The notes under the pieces were generated by a model. It did not search any database. It was not told where the DNA came from and saw only the letters and a program-made list of their open reading frames with translations. The position numbers were made by a program, and so were the translations under genes. This document shows positions 7,317 to 17,203 of a DNA stretch of 64,000 nucleotides, piece after piece. The DNA is from Leisingera thetidis (lineage in GTDB: Bacteria > Pseudomonadota > Alphaproteobacteria > Rhodobacterales > Rhodobacteraceae), in contig NZ_CP109787.1 in NCBI RefSeq assembly GCF_025857195.1, positions 2,483,501-2,547,500 on the forward strand, read 5' to 3'. Each line of letters opens with the position of its first letter. Positions within the stretch are counted from its first letter, which is position 1.

Positions 7317-9212
7317 TCATGCCGCAGGCGCAGGCTCCCAAGGCCGGGTGAAACTGCTCAGGACTCCGGCGATTTCCGCCTCCGGGCTGCCGTTGGCCGC
7401 CACCTGCGCCACCAGCCCGCGTTTCTTGTCGTCGGTCACACTGACCACGCGCGCGGCCAGTCCGGCCTGTTCCAGCGCGCCATTGTAGACGCGGGTGATC
7501 GCATGTTTGCGCAGGTCGGGCTTGAAAACCTTGCCCACGGCGGTTTTCGGCAGCTCGTCCAGCACGGTCAGATGCTTGGGAATCGCCGCGCGCTCATGCA
7601 CGTGGATCCTGCAGTACTCCAGCAGCTCCTCCGCGCTGACCGAGGAGCCTTCCACCAGTTCGACAAAGGCGCAGGGCAGTTCGCCCGAATGCGCGTCCGG
7701 CTGGCCGATGGCCCCGGCAAAGGCCACCGCCTCATGCCCCAGCAGCGCCTCTTCGATCTCTGCCGGGTCGATGTTGTGGCCGCCGCGGATGATCAGATCC
7801 TTGGCGCGGCCGGTGATCCACAGGTAGCCATCGCCGTCGATGCGGCCCAGATCGCCGGTGCGCAGGTACTTGTCCAAATAGTAGAGATCCGCGTTCTTGT
7901 CAGCCTCGGTGTAGGTATTGCCGGCATAGACGCCGGGGTTCGAGACACAGATCTCCCCCACCTCATCCACCCCGCATTCCAGCGGCCCGTCCGTGGTCTG
8001 CTTGACGATCCGCACATCCGTGTAGGGCAGCGGAATGCCAACGGAGCCCACCTTCTTTTCCCCGCCCGGCGGGTTGCAGGAGACCAGGCAGGTGGCCTCG
8101 GTCAGACCGTACCCTTCGACAATGGCCACGCCCGAGGTGGCTTCGAATCGTTTGAACAGCTCCATCGGCATCGGCGCCGAGCCGGAAAAGGCGGTTTTCA
8201 CCGACGAGATATCGGCATCGACAGGCCGCTGCATCAGCGCTGAAACCGCGGTGGGCACGGTGATGATGAATGTGATGTTCCAGCGCTCGATCAGCTTCCA
8301 GAAATTGTCGAACACGCCCTCGCCCCGGTAGCCCTGCGGCGTCGGAAACACCACATGCGCACCGGAGGACACCGCCGCCATCATGATCACATGCACCGCA
8401 AAGACATGGAACAGCGGCAGCGGGCAGATGATGTTGTCCTCTTCGGTGAACAGCAGCGTATCGCCCAGCCAGCCGTTGTAGATCAGGCCGGAATACTTGT
8501 GCTGCGCCACCTTGGGCATGCCTGTCGTGCCGCCGGTGTGGAAATAGCAGGCCACCCGGTCGCCCGCGCTGTCGGCAAAGCCAAGCGTCTTGGGGTGTTT
8601 TGCCATTTCCTTGGCAAAACTCATGTAATCGGCATGGGCGGCCTTGGCCTGGTTGTCCAGCTTGGGCCGCACCAGCGGCACGATCCAGGATTTCGGCGGC
8701 GTCAGGTAGCGGTTCAGATCCACCTCCAGCACCGTGTTCACCCCCGGCGCATGGCGCACCGCCTCAGCCACCTTCTGCGCCACATCCGTCTTGGGGAAGG
8801 GCCGCAGGGTCACCACCACCTTGGCCTTGGTCTCGCGCAGGATCGAGGCGATCTGCTCCGGCTCCAGCAGCGGGTTGATCGGGTTCACGATCCCCGCCAC
8901 CGCGCCGCCCAGCAGGGTGACCAGCGTCTCGTGGCAGTTGGGCAGCACATAGGCGACCACGTCCTTCTCGCCGATGCCGAGCGCGCGGAACATGTTGGCG
9001 GCCTGGCTCACCTGATCCTTCAGGGTGCTCCATGTCAGGGTTTCCGCCTTGTCCTTGGGCCCGGAAAAGATCTGATAGCTGACCGCCTTGCTGTCCGGGA
9101 ATTTGCCCGCAGTGCGCGACAGCAGCCCGTACAGCGTGGCTGGCAGACCGCGCGCCTCCCACGGCATTTCATTCTGCAGCGCATTGCGGTCCGCAATTCC
9201 GGAAAAACCCAT
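7317..9212 (-). CDS. Acyl-CoA synthetase (AMP-forming), long form
   Basis: A 631-residue adenylate-forming enzyme that activates a carboxylic or fatty acid to its CoA ester through an acyl-AMP. The phosphate-binding loop reads FHTGGTTGMPK, the A5 region EGYGLTEAT, the A7 aspartate is in YLRTGDLG, the A8 hinge is GRAKDLIIRGGHNIDP, and the catalytic lysine is near the C-terminus in PKTAVGKVFKP. The N-terminal extension of about 60 residues is typical of the 630-residue acyl-CoA synthetase group in Proteobacteria. ATG 9212 is preceded by GGGGAGGAGATTT, a strong ribosome-binding site; a longer frame begins 20 codons earlier without one. Substrate not resolved. Confidence 0.9.
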   Translation of the reverse strand: MGFSGIADRNALQNEMPWEARGLPATLYGLLSRTAGKFPDSKAVSYQIFSGPKDKAETLTWSTLKDQVSQAANMFRALGIGEKDVVAYVLPNCHETLVTLLGGAVAGIVNPINPLLEPEQIASILRETKAKVVVTLRPFPKTDVAQKVAEAVRHAPGVNTVLEVDLNRYLTPPKSWIVPLVRPKLDNQAKAAHADYMSFAKEMAKHPKTLGFADSAGDRVACYFHTGGTTGMPKVAQHKYSGLIYNGWLGDTLLFTEEDNIICPLPLFHVFAVHVIMMAAVSSGAHVVFPTPQGYRGEGVFDNFWKLIERWNITFIITVPTAVSALMQRPVDADISSVKTAFSGSAPMPMELFKRFEATSGVAIVEGYGLTEATCLVSCNPPGGEKKVGSVGIPLPYTDVRIVKQTTDGPLECGVDEVGEICVSNPGVYAGNTYTEADKNADLYYLDKYLRTGDLGRIDGDGYLWITGRAKDLIIRGGHNIDPAEIEEALLGHEAVAFAGAIGQPDAHSGELPCAFVELVEGSSVSAEELLEYCRIHVHERAAIPKHLTVLDELPKTAVGKVFKPDLRKHAITRVYNGALEQAGLAARVVSVTDDKKRGLVAQVAANGSPEAEIAGVLSSFTRPWEPAPAA

Positions 9213-9363
9213 AAATCTCCTCCCCGTTCCCCCAATGCATGGGGTGTTCTGTTTCCGCCCAGAGTATTGCAAACGCGCATTTGCGCAAGCGCCGGCTCAG
9301 GGTCACGCCAAGGCAATTACCCGCATGACGTGGCGCCAATTCCCGGCCAATTGCAGCCCTGGA

Positions 9364-9395
9364 CAAAAAAAACGCCCCGGCAACGGTCCGGGGCG
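9364..9395 (-). terminator. Rho-independent terminator of the ABC exporter gene
   Basis: Minus-strand hairpin with an 8-bp GC stem (CGCCCCGG at 9388-9395 pairing with CCGGGGCG at 9373-9380) and a run of eight T. It begins about 25 bases after the exporter stop codon. Confidence 0.9.
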
Positions 9396-9421
9396 CCTGA
9401 CGGCATTGCTGTCCGGGGCGG

Positions 9422-11221
9422 TTATTCCGCCGCCAGCCCTTCGGTGAACTGCAGCTTGGCCAGCCGCGCATAAAGCCCGCCCTGCGCCACCAGTTCGTCA
9501 TGGGTGCCGGTGGCCACGATCCGGCCCTGGTCCATCACCACGATCCGGTCGGCCTTTTTCACGGTGGCCAGACGGTGCGCCACGATCAGCGTGGTGCGGC
9601 CCTGGCTCAGCTCATCCACCGCGGCCTGCACCAGACGTTCGCTCTCGGCATCCAAGGCCGAGGTCGCCTCGTCCAAGAGCAGCACCGGCGCGTCGCGCAG
9701 GATGGCGCGGGCAATGGCAATCCGCTGCTTCTGGCCGCCCGACAGCATCACCCCGCGCTCGCCGACAAAGCTGTCGTAACCTTCCGGCAGCTTGGAAATG
9801 AAATCATGCGCCGCGGCGGCCTTGGCGGCGGCCTCGACCTCAGCGTCCGAGGCCTCCGGCCGGCCAAAGCGGATGTTCTCGCGGGCCGAAGCGGCGAAAA
9901 TCACCGGATACTGCGGCACCAGCGCGATATGGCGGCGGAACTCGTCCCGCTGCAGATGCGTCAGCGCCACGCCGTCCAGCTTCACCGCGCCCTGGTTCGG
10001 GTCATAGAAGCGCTGCAGCAGCTGGATGATGGTGGTCTTGCCCGCCCCGGACGGGCCTACAAAGGCCACGGTCTCGCCCGGTTTCACCGCCAGCGACACT
10101 TCCTCCAGCGCCGAAACATCGGGGCGCGAGGGATAGCGGAAGGAGACGGCATCGAACTCGATCTCGCCCCGGACCGGCGTCGGCAGCACCTCTGCCGCCA
10201 CCGGGTCCAGCACGGTATCCTTGGTATTCAGCAGTTCCACCAGCCGCTCGGTTGCGCCAGCCGCGCGCTGCAGTTCGCTCCAGATCTCCGACAGGGCGGC
10301 GACAGACCCCGCCACCAGAACCGCATAGATCACGAACTGGATCAGGGTGCCTTCGGACATCACCCCCGCACGCACGTCATTGGCGCCCATCCACAAGACG
10401 CCGACAATGCCGGAGAACACCAGGAAAATCACGATCACCGTCAGATAGGCCCGGGTCCGGATCCGGCGGCGGGAGACGTCATAGGCGGTCTCGGTCATCT
10501 CGCCGAATTTCCGGCGGCTGGCGGCCTCATGGGTGAAGGCCTGCACCGTCTGCACCGCCCCCAGCGCCTCGCCCGCGTTGCCCGAGGACGCCGCGATCCA
10601 ATCTTGGTTCTCCTTGCTGATCGCCCGCAGGCGGCGGCCCAGCACCAGGATCGGCACGATCACCGCCGGCACGATCAGCAGCACCATCAGCGTCAGCTTG
10701 GCCGAGGTCAGCAGCATCAGCACCATGCCGCCGAGGAAAATCAGCAGGTTGCGCAGCGCAATCGACACCGACGACCCCAGCACAGATTGGATCAGCGTGG
10801 TATCCGTGGTGATCCGGCTCAGCACCTCGCCGGTCATGATCCGTTCATAGAACTCCGGGCTCATGCCGATCACCCGGTCGAACACCGCCTTGCGGATATC
10901 GGCCACCACCCGCTCGCCCAGCCGGGTGACCAGCGCGTAACGCACGCCGGTGCCAACGGCCAGCAGTGCGGCAATCACCAGTGCGGCGCTGAAATAGAGG
11001 TTCAGCAGCTCGGAATCAGAGATCCGGAAATTGTCCACCACCCGGCGCACCGCCAGGGGCAGCGTCAGCGACAGCCCCGCCGTCATCACCAGCGCGCAGG
11101 TGGCCGCCAGCATCAGCCCCCGGTAGGGCCGCATGAATGGCCACAGCGCCGAGAGCACGCCAATCTTCCGGGAGCTTTCCCGCTCCTGTTCCGCATTCGG
11201 GGCCGCTTGTCTCCGCGCCAT
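9422..11221 (-). CDS. ABC exporter, fused permease-ATPase (MsbA/lipid-type, ABC subfamily B)
   Basis: A 599-residue half-transporter that should work as a homodimer to flip or export a lipid or hydrophobic compound across the inner membrane. Residues about 25-320 form the six-helix ABC type-1 membrane domain. The ATPase follows with Walker A GPSGAGKTT (389-397), signature LSGGQKQR (about 493-500), Walker B VLLLDEATSALD and H-loop IVAHRLAT. Full family length. ATG 11221 has AAGGATCC upstream. The gene stands alone, bounded by its own terminator and by tRNA-Gly upstream. The cargo is unknown; MsbA-like lipid export is the nearest guess. Confidence 0.9.
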   Translation of the reverse strand: MARRQAAPNAEQERESSRKIGVLSALWPFMRPYRGLMLAATCALVMTAGLSLTLPLAVRRVVDNFRISDSELLNLYFSAALVIAALLAVGTGVRYALVTRLGERVVADIRKAVFDRVIGMSPEFYERIMTGEVLSRITTDTTLIQSVLGSSVSIALRNLLIFLGGMVLMLLTSAKLTLMVLLIVPAVIVPILVLGRRLRAISKENQDWIAASSGNAGEALGAVQTVQAFTHEAASRRKFGEMTETAYDVSRRRIRTRAYLTVIVIFLVFSGIVGVLWMGANDVRAGVMSEGTLIQFVIYAVLVAGSVAALSEIWSELQRAAGATERLVELLNTKDTVLDPVAAEVLPTPVRGEIEFDAVSFRYPSRPDVSALEEVSLAVKPGETVAFVGPSGAGKTTIIQLLQRFYDPNQGAVKLDGVALTHLQRDEFRRHIALVPQYPVIFAASARENIRFGRPEASDAEVEAAAKAAAAHDFISKLPEGYDSFVGERGVMLSGGQKQRIAIARAILRDAPVLLLDEATSALDAESERLVQAAVDELSQGRTTLIVAHRLATVKKADRIVVMDQGRIVATGTHDELVAQGGLYARLAKLQFTEGLAAE

Positions 11222-11400
11222 TCCGGATCCTTCTGCACTTTGGGGCTGGCGGGGCGGAACCCCGCGCTTTTGCCAAGGTTCATGGCCCCGCAGGCCTGCC
11301 GCGTCAAGCGCAGAGCCGTTTCAATCAGCGCAGGACAGCAAGATCGGCCCGCGTCACACTGTATCAGTCCGGGGGGCGCTCGGGCGGCTTGGGGAAGGTC

Positions 11401-11474
11401 TGGAGCGGGTAGCGGGAATCGAACCCGCACCTTAAGCTTGGAAGGCTCTTATGATACCATTTCACCATACCCGC
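11401..11474 (-). tRNA. tRNA-Gly (anticodon TCC)
   Basis: A full cloverleaf reads on the minus strand: acceptor GCGGGTA (11468-11474) pairs with TACCCGC (11405-11411), the T-arm contains GGTTCGATTCC, and the anticodon loop reads CTTCCAA with TCC as the anticodon. The 3' CCA is encoded (11401-11403). Length 74 bases. Confidence 0.97.
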
Positions 11475-11647
11475 TCAGGACATTTGCTGATTTAGGTGAA
11501 GCGCCAGGGAAGGTCAACCATCTTGATCCGGTTTCTCCGGGAGCGGCCGGAAAATTCTGCACCCCCTTGCGGAGTGCCCCCCAAGCCCCCCAAATAACGG
11601 GATAATCCTGCTGCCTGGCAGCCCCCTGAACAGCCTGGACGCCCGCC

Positions 11648-12355
11648 TTGACCCAAAGCCCGCAAACCGCCGTCATCACCGCCCACGGCCAGCCCTCCGC
11701 CCCTGCCCCGGCCGAGGCGGAGCTGGCGGAGCTGGCGGCGCAGGCTGCGGCATATCTGCCTGGCTGGGATGTCCGGTCCGCCACTCTTTCGGCACCCGGA
11801 CGGCTCGAGCAGGTGACGGAGACCGGCGCCGTGGTCTACCCGTTCTTCATGTCGCAAGGCTATTTCACCGCCCAGGTGCTGCCGGACCGCCTGCAGGGCC
11901 GCAGCTGCCGCATCGCGGCGCCTTTCGGCCTTGATGCCGGCCTGCCGCTTCTGGCGGCGCGCGCGGTCCAGCAGGCGGCAGGGGCGCAGGGGTGGAACCT
12001 GGACGCGCTCCATCTGCTGCTGGCCGCCCACGGGTCTGCCCGCGGCCCCAAGGCGGCTGAGGCCGCCGAAGCCTATGCCGCAAAGCTGCGCCCCCTGCTG
12101 CCGGGCTGCCGGGTCACTCTTGGCTATGTCGAACAGGATCCCCGGATCAGCCCCGCCGCCGCGCAGCTGCCCGCCCGCTCCTTCTGCCTGCCGTTCTTTG
12201 CCCAGGCCGGTGATCACGTGAAGCGGGATATTCCCGACGCCCTGGCGTCGGCCGGTTTCGGCGGCGTCCTGCTGCCTGTCACCGGCGCGCTGCCGGGGGT
12301 TCCGATGCTGATCGCCGAGGCCATCCGCTCCGCAGCCGGTGAAAGCGGCCTTTGA
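11648..12355 (+). CDS. CbiX/SirB-like sirohydrochlorin chelatase family protein
   Basis: A 235-residue protein of the class II chelatase family (CbiX/SirB), which inserts Co2+ or Fe2+ into sirohydrochlorin-type tetrapyrroles. It has two related halves: a degenerate N-terminal one beginning VITAHGQPS, and a C-terminal one with the canonical LLAAHGSARG at about residues 122-131, whose His is the metal-binding catalytic residue, and LPFFAQAGDHVKRDIP downstream. The conserved N-terminus leaves only TTG 11648 as a plausible start, and no clear Shine-Dalgarno precedes it. No other cobalamin or siroheme gene is in the window, so the metal and pathway are not fixed. Confidence 0.78.
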   Translation: MTQSPQTAVITAHGQPSAPAPAEAELAELAAQAAAYLPGWDVRSATLSAPGRLEQVTETGAVVYPFFMSQGYFTAQVLPDRLQGRSCRIAAPFGLDAGLPLLAARAVQQAAGAQGWNLDALHLLLAAHGSARGPKAAEAAEAYAAKLRPLLPGCRVTLGYVEQDPRISPAAAQLPARSFCLPFFAQAGDHVKRDIPDALASAGFGGVLLPVTGALPGVPMLIAEAIRSAAGESGL

Positions 12356-12491
12356 CTGGCCCCCTTGACCGAAAGCCCGTCAGGTGGGAGTCTGCCCACC
12401 CGGAGAGAAAAGCGATTTTGCCCCTGCGGGACGCAAAACGCCTCTTGCACCGGCCGCGGGCATATGATTAATCACGCCCTACACCACGGAT

Positions 12492-12565
12492 GGCGAGTTG
12501 GCGGAGTGGTGACGCAGCGGATTGCAAATCCGTGTACACCGGTTCGATTCCGGTACTCGCCTCCA
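12492..12565 (+). tRNA. tRNA-Cys (anticodon GCA)
   Basis: Acceptor GGCGAGT (12492-12498) pairs with ACTCGCC (12555-12561). The anticodon stem-loop GGATTGCAAATCC presents GCA, the T-arm reads CCGGTTCGATTCCGG, and CCA is encoded at the 3' end. Length 74 bases, cloverleaf complete. Confidence 0.97.
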
Positions 12566-13062
12566 GCACTTAGCCGAAATCCGCGGCGCCCTCTCAACAC
12601 TTTTCTCGACATTCCTGTTTCGGTTCCATTCGGTTCTCGAGGGCCGCACAGGGGATTTTAAGTTCCCGTTGAACGGTGCGGAACCAGCCGCTTTTCCAGC
12701 TCTGCTCCCACGGTCAAAGCGGAAACGAAGCGTGAAATCGCAGGGCGGTGCCAGCTGCTGCCACGCGCGCATGGACAAAGTGCATTCTTTCCACATTGGC
12801 CCTTTGCAGACCCTTGCCCGGCCAGCACTCCGCGCCTGCCGCTTTGGGGCCAGCCGCGTGCCTTGCGCGATCGCCGGAGCGTTTCATGCTGCCTTACTTG
12901 GAAATCTGCTTGCAAAAGACTGCCGGGCTGCGCCCGTGCCTGCGGCGCATCTGCGCATTCGCCTGCCCCCCTAAGGCGGGGCAGACCCTGCATCATGACG
13001 GGGGGCAGCAAGGCCGCCAGGCAACCAGCGGGCCGGCTTGCACCAGCCCTGGTTCCCGGCGT
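12566..13062. other. Intergenic region without a recognisable gene
   Basis: About 500 bases between tRNA-Cys and the CoA ligase gene. Short open frames exist on both strands, but none has a family motif, a good ribosome-binding site or the codon character of neighbouring genes. Stretches near 12590-12660 look less GC-rich than the surroundings. I looked for an integrase and for a duplicated tRNA 3' end and found neither. A GC hairpin near 12963-12983 may help end the minus-strand operon, but it has no T tract. Confidence 0.5.
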
Positions 13063-14676
13063 TCAGGCCTTCAGCCGGAACCGCTGAATCTTGCCCGTCT
13101 CCGTTTTCGGCAGAGCCGCCGTGAACACCACTGACCGGGGATACTTGTAAGGCGCGATCTCAGCTTTCACGTGGTCCTGCAGACGTTTGACCAGCTCCTC
13201 CGACGGCACCAGCCCTTCGGCCAGCACCACATGCGCCTGCACGATCTCGCCGCGGGCCTCATCCGGCGCGCCGACCACAGCACATTCCGCCACCGCCTCA
13301 TGCGCCAGCAGCGCCGCTTCCACCTCCGGCCCGGCAATGTTGTAGCCGGCCGAAACGATCATGTCGTCGTTGCGGGCCGCAAAATGCAGATAGCCGTCCG
13401 CGTCGCGGATGAAACTGTCGCCGGTGATGTTCCAGCCGTCTTGGACGTAATCGGCCTGGCGGTCGTCGGCGAGGTAACGGCAGCCGGTCGGCCCTTTCAC
13501 CGCCAGCCGCCCGACCGCGCCGCGCGGCGCCTCGCCGCCGTCCGCGTCCAGCACCTTCACCTGGTAGCCGCCCACCGGCTTGCCGGTGCAGGCGGGCCGG
13601 TGATCGCTGAACCGGTTGGTGATGAAGATATGCAGCATCTCGGTGGCCCCGATGCCGTCCAGCATCGGCTTGCCGGTCTTGTCCTGCCACTCCTGATAGA
13701 CCGGCGCGGGCAAGGTCTCGCCCGCCGAAACCGCCGCCCGCAGCGAGGACAGATCCGCCCCCTCGTCCATCGCCCGCAGCATCACCCGGTAGGCGGTCGG
13801 CGCGGTAAAGCAGACCGTTGCCTTGTATTTCTCGATGATCTCGATGAGGTTCGGCGGCGAGGCATTCTCCAAGAGCGTCGCGGCAGCGCCAAATCGCAAC
13901 GGAAAGATCGCCAGCCCGCCCAGGCCGAATGTGAAGGCCAAGGGCGGCGAGCCGACAAACACATCCTCGGGCTGCACATCCAGCACCTCGCGGGCATAGC
14001 CGTCGGCGATGATCAGCAGATCGCGGTGGAAATGCATCGTCGCCTTGGGCGACCCTGTGGTGCCGGAGGTGAACCCCAGCAGGGCCACATCGTCGCGGCC
14101 CGTCCGCACTGCCTGATAAGCCACCGGTTTTTCCAGCGCCAGCCGGTCCAGTTCCGCGTCGTGGTTGGAGGTGCCGTCAAAACCGACAACCGTATTCAGG
14201 AACCTGGACTCCTTGGCGCAGGCCACCAGCTCGTCCTTCAGCCTGGTGTCGCACAGCGCGTGGGAGATCTCCGCCTTGTCGACAATCTTGGCCAGCTCGC
14301 CCTTGCGCAGCATCGGCATGGTGTTGACCACCACCGCCCCCGCCTTGGTCGCCGCCAGCCAGCAGGCCACCATCGCCGGGTTGTTGGCGGACCGGATCAG
14401 CACCCGGTTGCCGGGTTTCACCCCCAGATCCTCGCTCAGCACATGCGCCAGCCGGTTGGTCCAGTCGGCCAGCTCCTTGTAGGTGCGGTAGCGGCCGTTG
14501 CCGATCAGCGCGGTATGGTCGCCAAAGCCCTTCTCGACCATCGCATCGGTCAGCTCGACCGCGGCGTTCAGGTATTCGGGATAGTCGAACCCCTCCAGCA
14601 GGAACTCCGGCCATTGCGCCGCCGGCGGCAGGTTGTCCCGGGCAAAGGTATCCACATGGGCTGATGGTCCCAGCAT
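13063..14676 (-). CDS. 2-aminobenzoate-CoA ligase-like AMP-dependent ligase
   Basis: A 537-residue adenylate-forming ligase, likely forming 2-aminobenzoyl-CoA from anthranilate, ATP and CoA. The P-loop reads LGFTSGTTGSPK, A5 is DGIGATEMLHIF, A7 lies in WNITGDSF, the hinge is RNDDMIVSAGYNIAGPEV, and the catalytic lysine is in PKTETGKIQRF. The GATEMLHIF form is that of benzoate-CoA-type aryl ligases. ATG 14676 lies one base after the acyl-CoA dehydrogenase stop, with GGGAGG upstream, making it the last gene of the operon. The substrate is inferred from the co-encoded aminobenzoyl-CoA monooxygenase; benzoate or salicylate remain possible. Confidence 0.78.
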   Translation of the reverse strand: MLGPSAHVDTFARDNLPPAAQWPEFLLEGFDYPEYLNAAVELTDAMVEKGFGDHTALIGNGRYRTYKELADWTNRLAHVLSEDLGVKPGNRVLIRSANNPAMVACWLAATKAGAVVVNTMPMLRKGELAKIVDKAEISHALCDTRLKDELVACAKESRFLNTVVGFDGTSNHDAELDRLALEKPVAYQAVRTGRDDVALLGFTSGTTGSPKATMHFHRDLLIIADGYAREVLDVQPEDVFVGSPPLAFTFGLGGLAIFPLRFGAAATLLENASPPNLIEIIEKYKATVCFTAPTAYRVMLRAMDEGADLSSLRAAVSAGETLPAPVYQEWQDKTGKPMLDGIGATEMLHIFITNRFSDHRPACTGKPVGGYQVKVLDADGGEAPRGAVGRLAVKGPTGCRYLADDRQADYVQDGWNITGDSFIRDADGYLHFAARNDDMIVSAGYNIAGPEVEAALLAHEAVAECAVVGAPDEARGEIVQAHVVLAEGLVPSEELVKRLQDHVKAEIAPYKYPRSVVFTAALPKTETGKIQRFRLKA

Positions 14677-14677
14677 C

Positions 14678-15838
14678 TCAGTTCCCTCCCTGAAAGGCGC
14701 CAAGGGTCTGGCGGGCAATCACCACCCGCTGCACGTCGGACGCCCCCTCGTAAATCCGCAAGGCGCGGATATCGCGGTAAAGCTCCTCCACCTTCTGGCC
14801 CCGCCGCACGCCGTCGCCGCCATGCAGCTGCACCGCCTTGTCAATGACCTGCTGCGCCTGATCGGTCGAGAACAGCTTGGCCATCGCCGCCTCGCGGGTC
14901 ACCCGCGCCGCACCCGAATCCTTGGCCCAGGCGGCGCGGTAGACCAGCAGCGCGCTGGCATCCACATCCAGCGCCATATCGGCAATATGGCCCTGCACCA
15001 TCTGCAATTCGAACAGAGGCGCGCCCTGCACCTGGCGTTCCGTCACCCGCTGCAGGGCCTCATCCAGCGCGCGGCGGGCAAACCCCAGCGCCGCCGCCGC
15101 CACGGTGGAGCGGAACACGTCCAGCACCGACATGGCAATCTTGAAGCCCTGCCCCGGCCGCCCCAGCATCGCGGACTTCGGAATGCGGCAGCCGGAGAAG
15201 CGCAGGGTCGCCAGCGGATGCGGCGCGATCACCTGCTGCCGCTCCGCCACCTCGAACCCCGGCAGCCCGGCCGGCACGACAAAGGCCGACAGCCCCTTGG
15301 CCCCCGGCGCCTCGCCGGTGCGGGCAAACAGCGTGTAGACGTCAGCGATGCCGCCGTTGGAAATCCAGGTCTTCTCGCCGTCCAGCACATAAGTGTCGCC
15401 GTCCAGCCGCGCCGTCATGGTGGAATTCGCCACATCCGACCCGGACTGCGGTTCGGTCAGCGCAAAGGCCGAAATCGCCTTGCCCGCCCGCGTCAGCGGC
15501 AGCCATTCACCCTGCTGCTGCGGCGAGCCGAACAAGGAGACCGCGCCGGTGCCCAGCCCCTGCATGGCAAAGGCGAAATCCGCCAGCCCGTCATGGCGCG
15601 CCAGCGTTTCTCGGATCAGGCAGAGGGTGCGCACATCCAGCCTCTCTCCCGCTTCGGCGCCGCTGTGCCGGGTCCAGCCGCCCGCGCCCAGCATTGCCAC
15701 CAGCGACCGGCAGGCCGCATCTGTATCCGAATGGTCAATACCACCCAGATGCGCCCCGGCCCAATCATCCAGCTCCGCCGCCAGCGCGCGGTGGCGGTCC
15801 TCAAAAAACGGCCATTCCAAAAACGATTTGTCTGCCAT
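14678..15838 (-). CDS. Acyl-CoA dehydrogenase family protein
   Basis: A 386-residue flavin-dependent acyl-CoA dehydrogenase that introduces an alpha-beta double bond into a CoA thioester. [14 protein letters not shown] (about residues 127-140) binds FAD and substrate, WISNGG follows, and the C-terminal [18 protein letters not shown] carries the position of the catalytic Glu. Full length for the family. ATG 15838 is chosen over an in-frame GTG two codons upstream because GGAGGAG is well spaced to it. It sits one base before the CoA ligase and 109 bases after the enoyl-CoA hydratase gene. In this operon it probably acts in the beta-oxidation-like breakdown of the non-aromatic ring product. Confidence 0.88.
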   Translation of the reverse strand: MADKSFLEWPFFEDRHRALAAELDDWAGAHLGGIDHSDTDAACRSLVAMLGAGGWTRHSGAEAGERLDVRTLCLIRETLARHDGLADFAFAMQGLGTGAVSLFGSPQQQGEWLPLTRAGKAISAFALTEPQSGSDVANSTMTARLDGDTYVLDGEKTWISNGGIADVYTLFARTGEAPGAKGLSAFVVPAGLPGFEVAERQQVIAPHPLATLRFSGCRIPKSAMLGRPGQGFKIAMSVLDVFRSTVAAAALGFARRALDEALQRVTERQVQGAPLFELQMVQGHIADMALDVDASALLVYRAAWAKDSGAARVTREAAMAKLFSTDQAQQVIDKAVQLHGGDGVRRGQKVEELYRDIRALRIYEGASDVQRVVIARQTLGAFQGGN

Positions 15839-15862
15839 CTTCACTCCTCCCGGCCAGGGAAA

Positions 15863-15904
15863 GGATCCGCTCCTTCATCTGGCCCCAAATATCCCCGCCG
15901 GAGG
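15863..15904 (-). repeat. Dispersed repeat, core copy B
   Basis: Reads on the minus strand as CCTCCGGCGGGGATATTT, then GGGGCCAGATGAAGGAGCGG, then ATCC. The core GGATATTT-NN-GGCCAGATGAAG matches the copy at 29957-30000 and nearly matches the one at 58928-58962. It fills the gap between the enoyl-CoA hydratase and acyl-CoA dehydrogenase genes of the catabolic operon and lacks the flanking hairpins of the other two copies. Confidence 0.65.
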
Positions 15905-15947
15905 CTCCCGCACCCACCCCCGGCGCAGATCCCAGCGTCGCCGCGGC

Positions 15948-16751
15948 TCAATCGCCTTCGAACAGCGGCTTTTCCTTGTTCACAAAGGCATGATAGGCGC
16001 GTTCGAAATCCGCCGTCTGCATGCAGATCGCCTGCGCCTGGGCCTCGGCCTCGATCGCCTGCTCGATCGACATCGACCATTCCTGTGCCAGCATGGTCTT
16101 GGTCATCATGTGGCCAAAGTTCGGCCCTGCCGCGATCCGCTCTGCCCAGCTCTGCGCCTCGGCTTCCAGCGCATCCGCCGCGACCAGCTTGTTGTGAAAG
16201 CCCCAGGCGTGCCCCTCCCCGGCGCTCATCGAGCGGCCGGTGTACAGCAGCTCCGCCGCCCGGCCCTGGCCGATGATCCGCGGCAGGATTGCGCAGGCGC
16301 CCATGTCGCAGCCCGCCAGCCCGACGCGGGTGAACAGGAACGCGGTCTTTGCCTCCGGCGTGGCAATCCGGATGTCCGAGGCCATGGCGATGATCGCGCC
16401 TGCGCCCACGCAGATCCCGTCAATGGCCGCAATCACCGGCTTGCCGCAGTTGACGATCGCCTTGACCAGATCGCCGGTCATCCGGGTAAACGCCAGCAGC
16501 TCCTTCATGCTCATCCTGGTCAACGGGCCGATGATGTCATGCACATCCCCGCCCGAGCAGAAATTGCCGCCGTTGGAGGCAAAGACCACCGCCTTCACCG
16601 TGTCGTCATAATGCAGATCGCGGAACCAGTCGCGCAGCTCGGCGTAGCTGTCGAAGGTCAGCGGGTTCTTCCGCTCCGGCCGGTCCAGCGAGACGGTGGC
16701 GACACCGTCCTCGATCCGGCACAGGAAATGTTTCGGGTCCGTCTTCAGCAT
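15948..16751 (-). CDS. Enoyl-CoA hydratase/isomerase family protein
   Basis: A 267-residue crotonase-fold enzyme that hydrates, or possibly hydrolyses or isomerises, an unsaturated CoA ester. The oxyanion-hole segments are [15 protein letters not shown] (about residues 56-70) and [17 protein letters not shown] (about 108-124), followed by the family-typical [19 protein letters not shown]. The start ATG 16751 overlaps the stop of the MarR gene by one base (TGATG). Within the operon it should follow the acyl-CoA dehydrogenase or act on the ring of the reduced aminocyclohexene-carbonyl-CoA product. Crotonase enzymes are varied, so the exact reaction is uncertain. Confidence 0.87.
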   Translation of the reverse strand: MLKTDPKHFLCRIEDGVATVSLDRPERKNPLTFDSYAELRDWFRDLHYDDTVKAVVFASNGGNFCSGGDVHDIIGPLTRMSMKELLAFTRMTGDLVKAIVNCGKPVIAAIDGICVGAGAIIAMASDIRIATPEAKTAFLFTRVGLAGCDMGACAILPRIIGQGRAAELLYTGRSMSAGEGHAWGFHNKLVAADALEAEAQSWAERIAAGPNFGHMMTKTMLAQEWSMSIEQAIEAEAQAQAICMQTADFERAYHAFVNKEKPLFEGD

Positions 16752-17203
16752 CACGCCTTGCCTCCGTTGTCCAGCCGCCGGGCCACCGCGTCCAGGCTTT
16801 CCGCAATCCCTTGCGCCTCATCCGCGGTCAGTCCGTCAAAGGCCGCATTGATCCAGCCCTCATGCGCATCCGCCTGGCGGGCAAACTCCGCCTTGCCTGC
16901 TGGCGTCAGCCGCACCAGATTGGCGCGCCGGTCGCCCTCGACCTTTTCGCGCAGCACATGGCCATCCTCGACCAGCCGCTCGACAATGCCGGTGACATTG
17001 CCGTTGGAGACTTTCAGAACGCCCGACAACTCACTCATCTTCAAACCTTTTCCGTGCCGCATCAGCGCCGCCATCACGTCGAACCGCGGCAGCGTGGTGG
17101 CGAAATCGCGCCGCAGGTTCTCCCGCACTTCGCTTTCCACCGCCTTGGTCGCCTTCAGCACCTTCAGCCACAGCCGCAGCCGGTCTTTCGATGTCGTGCT
17201 CAT
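16751..17203 (-). CDS. MarR family transcriptional regulator
   Basis: A 150-residue winged-helix regulator. The recognition region [19 protein letters not shown] (about residues 56-74) and the wing with [17 protein letters not shown] are typical MarR features. It begins in an ATGA overlap with the SDR stop and ends overlapping the enoyl-CoA hydratase start, so it is embedded in the catabolic operon and autoregulated with it. MarR proteins in aromatic-acid clusters usually repress until an aryl-CoA thioester binds; that ligand is inference here. The perfect inverted repeat at 20306-20335 in front of the operon is the likely operator. Confidence 0.9.
   Translation of the reverse strand: MSTTSKDRLRLWLKVLKATKAVESEVRENLRRDFATTLPRFDVMAALMRHGKGLKMSELSGVLKVSNGNVTGIVERLVEDGHVLREKVEGDRRANLVRLTPAGKAEFARQADAHEGWINAAFDGLTADEAQGIAESLDAVARRLDNGGKA

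Noticed and set aside
12492..13062. Possible integrative element at the 3' end of tRNA-Cys
   Set aside because: No integrase, no duplicated tRNA 3' end and no mobile gene; the next genes belong to a normal operon.
12566..13062. Structural RNA (SRP RNA, RNase P RNA, 6S) in the gap
   Set aside because: The conserved core strings of those RNAs are not found on either strand.
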